The notes under the pieces were generated by a model that saw only the letters and a list, made by a program, of their open reading frames with translations, did no database searches and was not told the DNA's origin. DNA of 34,633 bases from positions 1-34,633 of the forward strand of contig JACSRI010000142.1 of the NCBI GenBank assembly GCA_014879845.1, given 5' to 3'. Positions within the stretch are counted from its first letter, which is position 1, and the number at the start of each line of letters is the position of its first letter. A program made the position numbers and the translations under genes. The DNA is from Opitutaceae bacterium (lineage in GTDB: Bacteria; Verrucomicrobiota; Verrucomicrobiia; Opitutales; Opitutaceae). Shown here piece by piece: positions 8,563 to 17,560 of this stretch.

Positions 8563-10752
8563 TCAGTTCGGTGCGACTTCGACGCGTTTTTCTCCAGCGT
8601 CGGCACCGCTGTCGAGCAGCCCGCGGCGGGCGAGCAGCGGCTCGACGCGCGGCTCGCGCCCGCGGAACCTCAGATACATCGCCAGCGCATCCTCGCTGCC
8701 GCCCCGCTCGAGGATCTCCCGGCGGAAGGCGGCGGCCGTGGCCGGGTCGAACAACCCCTTCTCGCGAAACGCCTCGAAGGCATCGGCATCGAGCACCGCG
8801 CTCCACAGGTAGCTGTAGTAGCCGGCCGAGTACCCGCCCGAGAAGATGTGCTGGAAATACGTGCTGCGGTAGCGCGGCAGGATCTCGGCCGGCATGCCCA
8901 GGCGCTCGAGCGTCGTGCGCTCGAAGGCGTCGGCATCGACCTCCTGTGGCTCCGTCCAGGTGTGCCAGGCGAGGTCGAGGTAGGCCGCGGCGGCGTACTC
9001 GACGGTGGCGAAGCCCTGGTTGAACGTCTTCGCGCGGCGGATGGCGCGCACGAGATCATCGGGCATCGGCGCACCGGTCTGGTAGTGCCGCGCATAGAGC
9101 GCGAGCACCGCGGGTTCGAATGCCCAGTTCTCCATGATCTGCGACGGCAGCTCGACGAAGTCCGTCGGCGTGCGCCGGATGCCGCGGTAGGCCACGCGCT
9201 GAAAGAGCGCGTGCAGCCCGTGGCCGAACTCGTGGAAGAGCGTCTCCACTTCGTCGAGACTGAGCAGGGCCGGGTCGTCGCCGCTCGGGCGGGAGAAGTT
9301 GCCGACGTTGACCACGACGGGCGTGATGAAGGTGCCGTCGTCGGCGATGCGCTGGCTGCGGTAGCTGCTCGACCACGCGCCCGAGCGTTTGCCCGGACGC
9401 GGGAAATAGTCGGTGTAGAATACGCCGATGTGCCGTCCGTCCGCCTCCTTCACCTCGAAGGCCTTCACCTCGGGATGGTAGGTCGGCAGGTCGGGCCGCT
9501 CGGTCACGGTGATGCCGTAGAGGCGCTGCGCGACCTCGAAGGCGCCCGCGCGCACGCGCTCGAGCGGGAAGTAGGCGCGCACCGCGCCCTCATCGAGGGC
9601 GTAACGCTCGCGGCGGATCTTCTCGGCGAAGTAGCGCCAGTCGGCCGCGCCCAGGCGGAAGCCGCCGCCCGCGGCGTCGATCATCGCCTGCATGTCCTTC
9701 GCCTCGCGTGCGGCCACGGTCCGCGCCGCCGGCCAGACCTGGTCGAGCAGGCCGCGGGCGCGCGCCGGTGTCTCGGCCATGCGGTCCTCCAGCACGTAGT
9801 CGGCGTGCGACGCATAGCCGAGCAGCCGGGCGCGCTCGGCCCGCAGGCCGGCCGTGCGCGTGAGCACCGGGCGGTTGTCCGCCACCGACCCCTCGCCCGT
9901 GCGCGTGGCGTAGGCGGCGAGGAGCTTCTCGCGCAAGGCGCGATGGTGCGCCGCCTCCATGAACGGCCAGAGGCTCGGCCAGTGCAGCGTAAACACCCAC
10001 TTGCCCTCGAGGCCCGCGGCCTGGGCGGCGTCGGCGGCGCCCTGGACGACGCGCGGGGACAAGCCGGCGAGGTCGGCCGGGTCGTCGACGACGAGGCGGT
10101 AGGCGTTGGTCGCCTTGAGCACGTTGTCTCCAAAAGCCACCGACAGCGAGGCGAGCTCGCGGTTGATGGCGCGGAAGCGTTCCTTCTGCTCCGGCGTCAG
10201 CGCCGCGCCGCCGCGCACGAACGTGCGGTAGGTCTCGCGCAGGAGGCGGAGTTGGTCGTGGGTCAACTCCGCCTGCTCGCGGGTGTCCCACACGGCCTTG
10301 ACGCGCGCGAAGAGCGCCGGGTCGAGCAGGATGTCGTCGTTGAGCGCGGCGCGCTGCGGCGCGAGCGTGCGGGCGATGGACTGGCGCGTGTCGTTCGTGT
10401 CGGCCGAGTTGAGGTTGGAGAACACGCTCTCCACCTGCTCGAGCAGCACGCCGGTGCGGTCGAGCGCGGCGATGGTGTTCTCGAAGGTCGGCACGTCGGT
10501 GCGGGCCGAGATCGCGGCGACCTCGGCGCGTTTCCGCGCCATGGCCTGCTCGAACGCGGGCAGGAAATGCTCGTCGCGTATCAGGTCGAAGGGCGGTACG
10601 CCGAAGGGCGTGTCCCAGCGCTCGGCGAGGAGCGGGTTGTCGGCGGGCGCGGCATCGGGCGCCGCGGCGGCGGAGTGGGTCGCGGTCATGAGGAGCGCGA
10701 GTGTGAGGACGACGAGGGTGGGCGAAAGCCCGGAACGTGGGCCGGTGTTCAT
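8563..10752 (-). CDS. dcp: Peptidyl-dipeptidase, M3 family (Dcp-like)
   Basis: Zinc metallopeptidase removing dipeptides from the C terminus of short peptides. The 729-residue product begins with a signal peptide (MNTGPRSGLSPT, hydrophobic core, HSAAAAP), so it acts in the periplasm or outside. The zinc site is HEFGH (His507, Glu508, His511) with third ligand Glu534 in DFVELPSQ, spaced as in E. coli Dcp (about 680 aa). The downstream HIFSGGYSAGYYSYLWS substrate loop of M3 enzymes is intact. The ATG at 10752 is the only one giving the signal peptide; the frame stays open upstream but that part is out of context. The gene lies 38 bp after the peptide transporter gene, on the same strand, suggesting a joint peptide-use unit. 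Confidence 0.94.
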   Translation of the reverse strand: MNTGPRSGLSPTLVVLTLALLMTATHSAAAAPDAAPADNPLLAERWDTPFGVPPFDLIRDEHFLPAFEQAMARKRAEVAAISARTDVPTFENTIAALDRTGVLLEQVESVFSNLNSADTNDTRQSIARTLAPQRAALNDDILLDPALFARVKAVWDTREQAELTHDQLRLLRETYRTFVRGGAALTPEQKERFRAINRELASLSVAFGDNVLKATNAYRLVVDDPADLAGLSPRVVQGAADAAQAAGLEGKWVFTLHWPSLWPFMEAAHHRALREKLLAAYATRTGEGSVADNRPVLTRTAGLRAERARLLGYASHADYVLEDRMAETPARARGLLDQVWPAARTVAAREAKDMQAMIDAAGGGFRLGAADWRYFAEKIRRERYALDEGAVRAYFPLERVRAGAFEVAQRLYGITVTERPDLPTYHPEVKAFEVKEADGRHIGVFYTDYFPRPGKRSGAWSSSYRSQRIADDGTFITPVVVNVGNFSRPSGDDPALLSLDEVETLFHEFGHGLHALFQRVAYRGIRRTPTDFVELPSQIMENWAFEPAVLALYARHYQTGAPMPDDLVRAIRRAKTFNQGFATVEYAAAAYLDLAWHTWTEPQEVDADAFERTTLERLGMPAEILPRYRSTYFQHIFSGGYSAGYYSYLWSAVLDADAFEAFREKGLFDPATAAAFRREILERGGSEDALAMYLRFRGREPRVEPLLARRGLLDSGADAGEKRVEVAPN

Positions 10753-10790
10753 CGCAGATAGGACGGGAAACGGGTCGGGCCCCGCGGGTT

Positions 10791-12701
10791 TCAAGACTGC
10801 ATGTAGGTTTTCCCTCGATACCGTGACGCGAGCAGCGCGAAGAGCAGGGCGGCGGCACCCATGATCGCGGCAAACGTCCAGAAGAACGTGCCGAGCGAGA
10901 GCTTCTGCAGCGGCGCGAGGAAGGCCACGAGCACGTTGCCGAAGGTCACGCACAGGAACCAGAAGCCCATGATCGTCGACTTCATCGCGCGCGGCGCCTG
11001 CGTGTAGGCGAACTCGAGCCCGGTGATCGAGATCAGCACCTCGGAGGTCGTTAGCACGAAGTAGGGCACGAGCTGCCAGAGCACGGGGATCGAGCCGGGC
11101 GGCGCGGCTTCGATGCGACGCTGCAGCACGGCCACCGCCGCAAAGGAGGCGGCGGCGAGGAACATGCCCAGCGTCATGCGCGCGAGCGGGCTCATCGGCC
11201 GGCCGCGGCGCTCGAGCGGCCGCAGCACGAGGAGATTGAGCACCGGAATGATGATCATGATGAGCAGCGGATTGAGCGCGGATATTTGCGAGGCGAGCAG
11301 ATCGATCGTGCGCGACTCGCCCCGCGCGGCCTGCACGGCCACGGAGCCGAGGCCCCACGCGACGATCAGGCCGATGAAGGCCCACACCGTCGCGCGCCGC
11401 ATCGGGCGATTGGCCACCCACAGCAGGAGCCAGAGAGCGCCAAAGATGGCCGAGACGATCGTCACGGGAATGAACCACCAGGTCCACACGACCGCCGGCA
11501 CGACGAGCCGCAGGTCCATGGCCTTGGCCTGCTCGACCCAGGTCGACGAGTGCTGGTCAAACAGCGCCCAAAACACGCTCACCATCGAAAAGACGACGAT
11601 GATGCGCAGCACGGCGGGCGGGCCCTCGGCCGCCTCGTCGCCGAAGGCGCGCCGGGCCGGCCCCCAGAAATCCTCGTCCGGGCGGCGTTCGCGCCGGTGC
11701 AGGAAGCTGTAGATCAGCACGGCGAGGAACCCGTGGTCGCGCTGCCGGGCCTGGCGTAGTTGGGCGACGATGACGCCGGCGACGAGCGCGCCCGCCGCCA
11801 CGACGACGTGCCAGAGATACTGCGTGGACATCGTGGCGAGCGCGCGGCCGACGGCGGCCGCGCCGCCCGAGGTGGCGGCATCGACGAGGTGCTCCGACTC
11901 CTCGAGCAGGATGTAGATGAGGATGAGCAGCGGGATCGTCATCAGCGACGACGCCGCGAAATCCAGCCGCCCGATGCTCCCGCCCGGGCTCGGCGGCACG
12001 CGCACGAAGCGCTTGCGTCCGAGCCAGAAGACAAATGTCGCCACGCCCATGAGCACGCCCGGCACGCCGAACGCCACCTCCGCGCCGTAGCGCTGGTAGA
12101 GCCACGGCGTGAGCACGCTCGCGAAGAACGACCCGAAGTTGATCGTGAAGTAGAAAATCTGGAAGATGCGCGGTACGAGGTGCGCGTTCTTCGAGGTGAA
12201 CTGGTCGCCGACATTGGCCGAAACGCAGGGCTTGATGCCGCCCGCGCCGAGCGCGATGAGCAGAAGGCCGGCGAACATGCCGACGCGGGCGCCGTCGAGA
12301 TCGCCCAGCGCTCCGAATCGGCCGCCGATCGCGAGGGCGGCGTGCCCGACGACGTAGAGGAGCGAGATCCAGAAAATCACCTTGTATTTGCCCCAGAGGC
12401 GATCGGCGAGGATCGCGCCGATGAGCGGCGACAGGTAGGCGCCCGCGATGAACAGGTGCTGCACCTGCGTGGCGTGCACGCGCGCCGACTCCACCAGCGC
12501 GGGGTCCGCCGCCTCCTCGGCCGTGAACCCGAGGAACAGGCCCACCAGATACACGTAGAGGATCTGGCGCATGCCGTAGAAACTGAAGCGCTCGGCCGCC
12601 TCATTGCCGACGATGTAGGGAATGCCGGGCGGAAACCGATCGTCGCGCGGCGCCGTGGTCGCTTGCGGGCGGTCGGTGGTTTGGGGAGTGGTGCCTGCCA
12701 T
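10791..12701 (-). CDS. Proton-dependent oligopeptide transporter, POT/PTR family
   Basis: Inner-membrane symporter importing di- and tripeptides with protons. The family motif ExxERF appears at residues 34-39 (EAAERF) in the first helix, followed by the conserved GADxxWGKY-type loop (ILADRLWGKYKVIFW) and the signature ALGAGGIKPCVSANVGDQF, FYFTINFGSFF. About 13-14 membrane segments can be drawn. At 636 residues it is longer than E. coli DtpA (about 500) because of an extended cytoplasmic loop around RRERRPDEDFWGPARRAFGDEAAEGPP and extra helices, as often seen in non-proteobacterial POTs. ATG at 12701 (MAGTTP) is preferred; a TTG at 12716 is in frame. The Dcp-like peptidase follows directly. 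Confidence 0.93.
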   Translation of the reverse strand: MAGTTPQTTDRPQATTAPRDDRFPPGIPYIVGNEAAERFSFYGMRQILYVYLVGLFLGFTAEEAADPALVESARVHATQVQHLFIAGAYLSPLIGAILADRLWGKYKVIFWISLLYVVGHAALAIGGRFGALGDLDGARVGMFAGLLLIALGAGGIKPCVSANVGDQFTSKNAHLVPRIFQIFYFTINFGSFFASVLTPWLYQRYGAEVAFGVPGVLMGVATFVFWLGRKRFVRVPPSPGGSIGRLDFAASSLMTIPLLILIYILLEESEHLVDAATSGGAAAVGRALATMSTQYLWHVVVAAGALVAGVIVAQLRQARQRDHGFLAVLIYSFLHRRERRPDEDFWGPARRAFGDEAAEGPPAVLRIIVVFSMVSVFWALFDQHSSTWVEQAKAMDLRLVVPAVVWTWWFIPVTIVSAIFGALWLLLWVANRPMRRATVWAFIGLIVAWGLGSVAVQAARGESRTIDLLASQISALNPLLIMIIIPVLNLLVLRPLERRGRPMSPLARMTLGMFLAAASFAAVAVLQRRIEAAPPGSIPVLWQLVPYFVLTTSEVLISITGLEFAYTQAPRAMKSTIMGFWFLCVTFGNVLVAFLAPLQKLSLGTFFWTFAAIMGAAALLFALLASRYRGKTYMQS

Positions 12702-12855
12702 GCGCGTCGGAGACAAACGATCCGGTGGGCCCGCGTCAGGTTAATTGCGGGATATGTGGGTCATTAAAGGATTTCCCGGATACAGGGCACGGCGGCGGAG
12801 TGCGGACGGGGTTTGACCCGCGGCCCGGGCTCCATCCACTGCGCAGCTTGCGCGC

Positions 12856-14106
12856 ATGATCACGCTCTCACCCGGCCGGCTTCGCGGCACGCTGCTCCTG
12901 CTCGCGTGCGTTCAGTTCACGCACGTCATGGATTTCATGATCATGATGCCGCTCGGGCCGCAGCTCATGCGGGCGTTTGACCTGGGGCCGGAGTTGTTCG
13001 CGCGGCTCGTGGCTTCGTACGGCTTCAGCGCCGGGGTGTGCGGATTCCTGGCGAGTTTCGTGCTCGATCGTTTTGATCGGAAGCGCGCGCTGCTGCTGCT
13101 CTTCGCGGGTTTCGCGGTGGCGACGGCGGCGTGCGGCCTGGCGACGAGCTACACGATGCTGCTGGGCGCGCGTGTCCTGGCCGGGGCGTTTGGTGGCGTG
13201 GCGGGCTCGGTCGTCACGGCCATGGTGGGCGACGTCGTTCCGCCCGAGCGTCGCGGTGCGGGCATGGCGTTCGTCATGTCGGGTTTCTCGCTCGCGCAAA
13301 TCTTCGGCGTGCCGGCGGGCCTGTGGCTCGCGGCGCGTGCGGACTGGCACATGCCGTTTTTCGCGCTCTCGGGCGTGGCCGTCGTGGTCAATCTCGCCGG
13401 CCTCGCCGTGCTGCCGCGCGTCGACGCGCACCTCGTGCATCGCGGCACCCAGTCGGCATGGCAGCGCGTGCGCGAGATCCTCACCCAGGCGAATCACCTG
13501 CGTGCCTTCGGGCTCGTCGTGATGCTGACGATGTCCGGCATGATCATGGTGCCGTTCCTCGCCACCGCGGTCGTGCGCAACGGCGGAGCCTCCGAGCATG
13601 CGCTCACGCTGGTCTACGCCTGCGGCGGCCTCGCCACCCTCGCGACCAACAACATCCTCGGCCGACTCGGCGACCGCTTCGGGCATGTCCGGGTCTTCGA
13701 CGGCATGGCCCTCTTCGCCATCGTGCCGGTCGTGCTGGTCACGCACCTCGACGCGTGGCCCTTGTGGGTGGTGCTGGTGATCACGACGGCGTTCATCGTG
13801 TCGATGGGCGGGCGTTGGACGCCGTCGATGGCGCTGGTGACGATGAGCGTGGAGGCGCGGCTGCGCGGCGGTTTTATGAGCCTCAACTCCGCGATCCAGG
13901 CCGCCTTCGGCGCGGTGGCCTCGAGCCTGTCGGGATGGATCGTGATCGAGGCGGCGGACGGACGGCTCGAGCGCTACGCGTGGGCGGGCTGGCTCTCACT
14001 CGGGTTTCTGGCCGTGGGCGCATGGTTGATCCGGCGCATCCGTGTGGTCGATGCGCATCCCGTAATGCGGCGCGCGCCCGAGCCCGAATCAGGCGCGATG
14101 GACTGA
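12856..14106 (+). CDS. MFS transporter, DHA1-like
   Basis: A 416-residue inner-membrane carrier with about 12 hydrophobic segments. The loop between helices 2 and 3 has the MFS motif-A remnant DRFDRKR (residues 71-77). The helix-4/5 region GARVLAGAFGGVAGSVVTAMVGDVVPPERRGAGM and QIFGVPAGLWLA resemble drug or sugar efflux proteins of the AraJ/DHA1 type. The substrate is not identifiable. It is divergent from the POT gene across a 154-bp gap with no clear promoter match, and no Shine-Dalgarno precedes the ATG. No regulator is adjacent. The 139 bp between this gene and the tRNA contain only a hairpin next to the tRNA. Confidence 0.88.
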   Translation: MITLSPGRLRGTLLLLACVQFTHVMDFMIMMPLGPQLMRAFDLGPELFARLVASYGFSAGVCGFLASFVLDRFDRKRALLLLFAGFAVATAACGLATSYTMLLGARVLAGAFGGVAGSVVTAMVGDVVPPERRGAGMAFVMSGFSLAQIFGVPAGLWLAARADWHMPFFALSGVAVVVNLAGLAVLPRVDAHLVHRGTQSAWQRVREILTQANHLRAFGLVVMLTMSGMIMVPFLATAVVRNGGASEHALTLVYACGGLATLATNNILGRLGDRFGHVRVFDGMALFAIVPVVLVTHLDAWPLWVVLVITTAFIVSMGGRWTPSMALVTMSVEARLRGGFMSLNSAIQAAFGAVASSLSGWIVIEAADGRLERYAWAGWLSLGFLAVGAWLIRRIRVVDAHPVMRRAPEPESGAMD

Positions 14107-14222
14107 GCCCGCGTCCGCGCTGGCGGGCGAGGCACGTCGTCGGCGACGGCGTAATGTCGGGGCTTCGGCGGGATAGTACCCCCACGCCATGAAACCGATG
14201 CGAGTCTCGCGACCGGCGGCGA

Positions 14223-14243
14223 TTCGCGCCCTGCGGGCGCGAA
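14223..14243 (-). terminator. Hairpin just after tRNA-Leu
   Basis: A perfect 9-bp stem (TTCGCGCCC/GGGCGCGAA) with a 3-base loop starts two bases after the CCA end of tRNA-Leu. There is no T-run, so it may act as a weak or Rho-assisted terminator, or as a 3'-end processing signal. Confidence 0.4.
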
Positions 14244-14245
14244 GG

Positions 14246-14333
14246 TGGTGCCGAGGAGGGGAGTCGAACCCCTACGCCTTTAAGGGGCGCTAGACCCTGA
14301 ATCTAGTGCGTCTGCCAATTCCGCCACCTCGGC
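14246..14333 (-). tRNA. tRNA-Leu (anticodon CAG)
   Basis: On the minus strand the sequence runs from GCCGAGG to CCTCGGC, giving a perfect 7-bp acceptor stem, then discriminator A and an encoded CCA (14246-14248). The anticodon arm is CTAGA-TTCAGGG-TCTAG, giving anticodon CAG for the CUG codon. A long variable arm and the T-loop GGTTCGACTCC are present, and the 88-nt length fits a class II tRNA. CUG is the expected major leucine codon in a genome this GC-rich. Confidence 0.97.
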
Positions 14334-14381
14334 TCAGGAAGGGCGGTGGTTCTGGCACGAGCCCGGTCGGGCGCGCAAGAA

Positions 14382-15743
14382 CTATTTCCCGGAGGCCATC
14401 CGGCGACTGAGCGCCCAAGCCACGACACCCCAGAGCACGATCGCCCCGCCCAGCACCTGCGCGGCGCGCCACGCGGCGTGGTCGATGGTGCGGCGGGCCG
14501 AGGCTTCGCTTGCGGCCAGGGCCTCGCTCAGGACGGACGGGCGCCCGGCTTCCGCTGACGCGACGGCGCGCTCGAGCGCCTGCACGAGCTGGAGCGAGAC
14601 TTCGGCTGTCTGCCGGGCCTCGCGCAGGGCCCCGAGAACCTGTTCCGGCGTGGCGTTGCCGACCGCGCTCGCGGCGTGCGTTCGCTGGATCGCGGCGAGC
14701 GTGTCGAGCGCGGTACGGAAATCCGCCGCCGTGGCCCGCGCGAACTCGCCCGTCGCGCGCGCGTCGCCGACGAGCGGCTGGGCGGCGTCCACCGCGGTGC
14801 GGGCATCGGCCACGACCTGCCCGAGCTGGCCGGTGAGCGCGGTCGCGCCGTCGAGCAGGGCGCGCCGCTCCTCCGTGAGTTTTGCGGGAAGTTCGTCGAG
14901 TTGCCGCGCCATGTCGGTCGCCGCAGTGGTGAGCGTGCCGGCGGCGCCGAGGAGTTCGCGCGATTCCGGCAGCGTGAGCGCGCGATAGGCGAGGGCCTCG
15001 GCCTGCCAGCGCGCGAGCAGCGGCAGACGCACGGAGAGAAACATCGCCCGCTCGCTCACCAGCCGCGCTTCGTCGATCGACGCGACTGCGTCGCGCAACG
15101 GCCCGAGCATGCCACGGCTGCCGCCGCGCATCACCTCGCCGAGCGCGCCCGCGGTGTTGGCCGCGTAGAAATCATGGAAGTGCACGAGCGAGCTGAACTC
15201 GAGGTCGGCGTTCTGCGCGAACCACGCCTCTGCGAGGCGGCGCAGTTCGGCGGCCTGGTCCTTCGACACGTAGCGCGCCGCCGCTGTCCAGATCTCCTGC
15301 TCCGCCGCGCGCGAGAATGCCACGAGCCGTCCCGCCTGCGCCGCGGCTGCCGCGCCGAAGCGCGCCTCGAGATTTTTCTCCAGCTGCAGGCGGCGCAGCG
15401 TCGAAAGCGCCATCATGTCAAGCAGCGCCGCCTCCGGGCTCGGTCCGGCCGCGAGCGAGTAGACGGCCGATGCGGTGTGCACCTTCTCGAGTTGCACCGT
15501 GAGGCGCAGCGGCGCCGGCGTGGTGTCTGCGGCGGTGAGTTCGGTGAGCAGCTCCGCGTAGCCCTGCACGTAGCGGTCGGCCAGGCCGAAGACGAGAGTC
15601 TGCAATTCGGCCGCGGCATCGGGCGAGGGTTTCGCCGCCGGCGGAGCCTTGGCCGCGTGGGCCGGCGCGCCGCCGAGCGCCGAGATCACGAGGGCGAGAA
15701 GAACCAACACAGTCGGCGAACGGGCGAGCGGCGCGGCAGGCAT
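14382..15743 (-). CDS. Exported helical protein with C-terminal membrane anchor, unknown function
   Basis: Not recognised. The 453-residue product starts with a signal peptide (MPAAPLARSPT, hydrophobic core, GAPAHAAKAPP) and ends with one membrane helix (about residues 426-444, VLGGAIVLWGVVAWAL) followed by SRRMASGK, suggesting a periplasmic body tethered by its C terminus with a short cytoplasmic tail. The body is Ala/Leu-rich and almost wholly helical. From about residue 270 it has heptad-like repeats (LTTAATDMARQLDELPAKL and onward) resembling a long coiled coil. I chose the ATG at 15743 because of the signal peptide. It diverges from the pectin operon; whether they share control is unknown. 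The tRNA gene lies just downstream. Confidence 0.75.
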   Translation of the reverse strand: MPAAPLARSPTVLVLLALVISALGGAPAHAAKAPPAAKPSPDAAAELQTLVFGLADRYVQGYAELLTELTAADTTPAPLRLTVQLEKVHTASAVYSLAAGPSPEAALLDMMALSTLRRLQLEKNLEARFGAAAAAQAGRLVAFSRAAEQEIWTAAARYVSKDQAAELRRLAEAWFAQNADLEFSSLVHFHDFYAANTAGALGEVMRGGSRGMLGPLRDAVASIDEARLVSERAMFLSVRLPLLARWQAEALAYRALTLPESRELLGAAGTLTTAATDMARQLDELPAKLTEERRALLDGATALTGQLGQVVADARTAVDAAQPLVGDARATGEFARATAADFRTALDTLAAIQRTHAASAVGNATPEQVLGALREARQTAEVSLQLVQALERAVASAEAGRPSVLSEALAASEASARRTIDHAAWRAAQVLGGAIVLWGVVAWALSRRMASGK

Positions 15744-15804
15744 CGCGAGGTGTTCTTGCCGGTGCGCGTGCGCGGGCAAGTCCGATGCGCGCCGCGCCCG
15801 GCCG

Positions 15805-15816
15805 CGTTGCGCAACG
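15805..15816. promoter_or_regulatory. 12-bp palindrome in divergent promoter of pectin operon
   Basis: CGTTGCGCAACG is a perfect palindrome in the 126-bp gap between the helical membrane-anchored gene and the GH28 gene. About 40 bp downstream a -10-like GTATAC (15855-15860) lies only 10 bases before the GH28 ATG, pointing to a very short leader. The palindrome is in a plausible operator position, but short GC-rich palindromes occur by chance here. Confidence 0.3.
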
Positions 15817-15869
15817 ACGCGCGCGCCGCGACTCGTGATTTCGCGCGCCGGGGTGTATACGGTGGGGCG

Positions 15870-17525
15870 ATGCTTACCCCGTTTCGTTCGATGAGCCGGA
15901 GCCTCCTTGTTGCCGCCGCGCTCGGCGCGATGCTTTCCTCGCTGCCAGCCGCCGTCCGGGTCAGGGACCTGCCTGCCGTCCAGCTCCCCGCGATTCCGGA
16001 GCGGTCGGTGAGACTGACCGACTTCGGCGCCGTGGCCGATGGGCGCACGCCTGCGACCGCGGCCTTCGCCGCGGCGATCGAACGCGTGGCCGCGCAGGGT
16101 GGCGGGCGCGTGATCGTGCCGGCCGGCGAGTGGCGCACCGGGCCGATCGTGCTGCGCAGCCGCGTGGCGCTGCACCTTGAGAAGGGCGCGCTCATCCGCT
16201 TCAGCGAAAACCGCGACGACTACCCGCTGGTCGAGACCGACTTCGAGGGCGGCAGGTCCTGGCGCTGCCAGTCGCCGATCTCGGGCAACGGCCTCGAGGA
16301 CATCGCCATCACCGGCGAGGGCACGATCGACGGCTCCGGCCAGGTCTGGCGCCCGGTGAAAAAGTCCAAGCAGACGCCCGAGCAGTGGGCCGCGCTCGTC
16401 GCCTCCGGAGGCGTGCTCAACCCCAGGGGCGACATTTGGTATCCATCGGCCGGATCGCTCGAGGGCAACGAGTCTCCCAGCGCGCGCGGCACGCGCGATC
16501 CGCAGAAGCTCGCAGCCATCCGCGACGCGCTCCGCCCCGTGATGGTCTCGCTGCGCGACTGCCGCCGCGTGCTGCTCGAGGGTGTGACGTTCCAGAACTC
16601 GCCGGCCTGGAACATCCATCCGCTCTATTGCGAGCACCTCGCCGTGCGGCGCGTGACCGTGACCAATCCCTGGTATGCGCAGAACGGTGACGGCCTCGAC
16701 CTTGACTCCTGCCGCGACGTGCTGGTGGAGGACTCGACTTTTGACGTGGGCGACGACGCCATCTGCCTGAAGTCCGGCCGCGACGAGGCCGGGCGCCGCC
16801 GCCAGCGGCCGACCGAGCGGATCACCGTGCGGCGCTGCCGCGTGCTGCACGGCCATGGCGGTTTTGTCATCGGCAGCGAGATGTCGAGCGGCGTGCGCGA
16901 CGTGCGCGTGAGCGACTGCGAACTCACCGGCACCGACGTGGGTCTGCGTTTCAAGAGCACGCGCGGCCGCGGCGGGGTGGTGGAGAACATCCTCGTCGAG
17001 CGCGTGCGCATGGCCGCGATCCCGCGCGATGCGATCACCTTCGATCTCTTCTACGGAGGCAAGGCGCCGACCGAGGTGGACGCGAGCGACGCCGCCGCGG
17101 CCGAGGCCGCGCCCGTGCCGCCGGCGGACATCACCACGCCCGCGTTCCGAAACATCACGCTGCGCGACGTCACCTGCGAGGGCGCCGGCCGCGCCGCGCT
17201 GCTCCAGGGCCTGCCCGAGATGCCGCTCGAGAACATCCGCCTGGAGGACTGCGCCTTCCGCGCCGACGCGGGCATCCTGATGTCCGACGTCGTTGGACTC
17301 ACCCTCGAGCGCGTGCGCCTCGACGTGGCCTCCGGCGTGCCGCTGGAGTTGCGACGCTCGCGCGACGTCGTGGTCCGCGAACTCGCCGCGCCGACGACCA
17401 CCGCCGGCCCGGTCGTGCATGTCTCCGGGGCAAATTCCTCCGGCATCGTGCTCCCCGCGAACCTTCCCGACACCGCAGTGACGCGCGCGCCCGGCGTGCC
17501 CGCGGCGGCACTACGCCGCGAGTGA
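15870..17525 (+). CDS. GH28 polygalacturonase-like hydrolase
   Basis: Exported right-handed beta-helix enzyme expected to hydrolyse galacturonan or rhamnogalacturonan backbone. The 551-residue chain has a signal peptide (hydrophobic core about 8-25) and the N-terminal LTDFGAVADGRTPATAAFAAAI typical of GH28. Catalytic motifs are NGDGLD (Asp274; usual form NTDG), GDDAI (Asp295, Asp296), the histidine loop GHGGFVIGSEMSSG (His329) and GLRFKSTRGRGG (usual RIK). The NG in place of NT and the family length agree with bacterial exo-acting PelA/YteP-like members rather than fungal endo-enzymes. ATG at 15870 or 15891 both leave a signal peptide. It is the first gene of a three-gene pectin operon with GH105 and CE8. 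Confidence 0.93.
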   Translation: MLTPFRSMSRSLLVAAALGAMLSSLPAAVRVRDLPAVQLPAIPERSVRLTDFGAVADGRTPATAAFAAAIERVAAQGGGRVIVPAGEWRTGPIVLRSRVALHLEKGALIRFSENRDDYPLVETDFEGGRSWRCQSPISGNGLEDIAITGEGTIDGSGQVWRPVKKSKQTPEQWAALVASGGVLNPRGDIWYPSAGSLEGNESPSARGTRDPQKLAAIRDALRPVMVSLRDCRRVLLEGVTFQNSPAWNIHPLYCEHLAVRRVTVTNPWYAQNGDGLDLDSCRDVLVEDSTFDVGDDAICLKSGRDEAGRRRQRPTERITVRRCRVLHGHGGFVIGSEMSSGVRDVRVSDCELTGTDVGLRFKSTRGRGGVVENILVERVRMAAIPRDAITFDLFYGGKAPTEVDASDAAAAEAAPVPPADITTPAFRNITLRDVTCEGAGRAALLQGLPEMPLENIRLEDCAFRADAGILMSDVVGLTLERVRLDVASGVPLELRRSRDVVVRELAAPTTTAGPVVHVSGANSSGIVLPANLPDTAVTRAPGVPAAALRRE

Positions 17526-17560
17526 CTCGGCTTTCGGACCGGCTTCTTCGACTTCACCCC

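Noticed and set aside
7228-10761. Very long plus-strand open frame (1177 codons) opposite the response regulator and peptidase genes
   Set aside because: Composition is Arg/Ala/His/Gly-rich low-complexity typical of an antisense shadow in high-GC DNA; both minus-strand genes have clear catalytic motifs.
8563-11487. N-terminal extension of the M3 peptidase frame up to 11487
   Set aside because: The extension overlaps the POT transporter gene in another frame and has no domain; the signal peptide begins at 10752.
12702-12855. Divergent promoter pair between the POT and MFS genes
   Set aside because: The region is slightly AT-richer (around 12740-12780) but no convincing -35/-10 pair could be assigned on either strand.
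14382-17420. 1012-codon minus-strand frame extending past the helical membrane protein
   Set aside because: The part beyond 15743 lies antisense to the GH28 gene and has shadow composition; the signal peptide at 15743 marks the true start.
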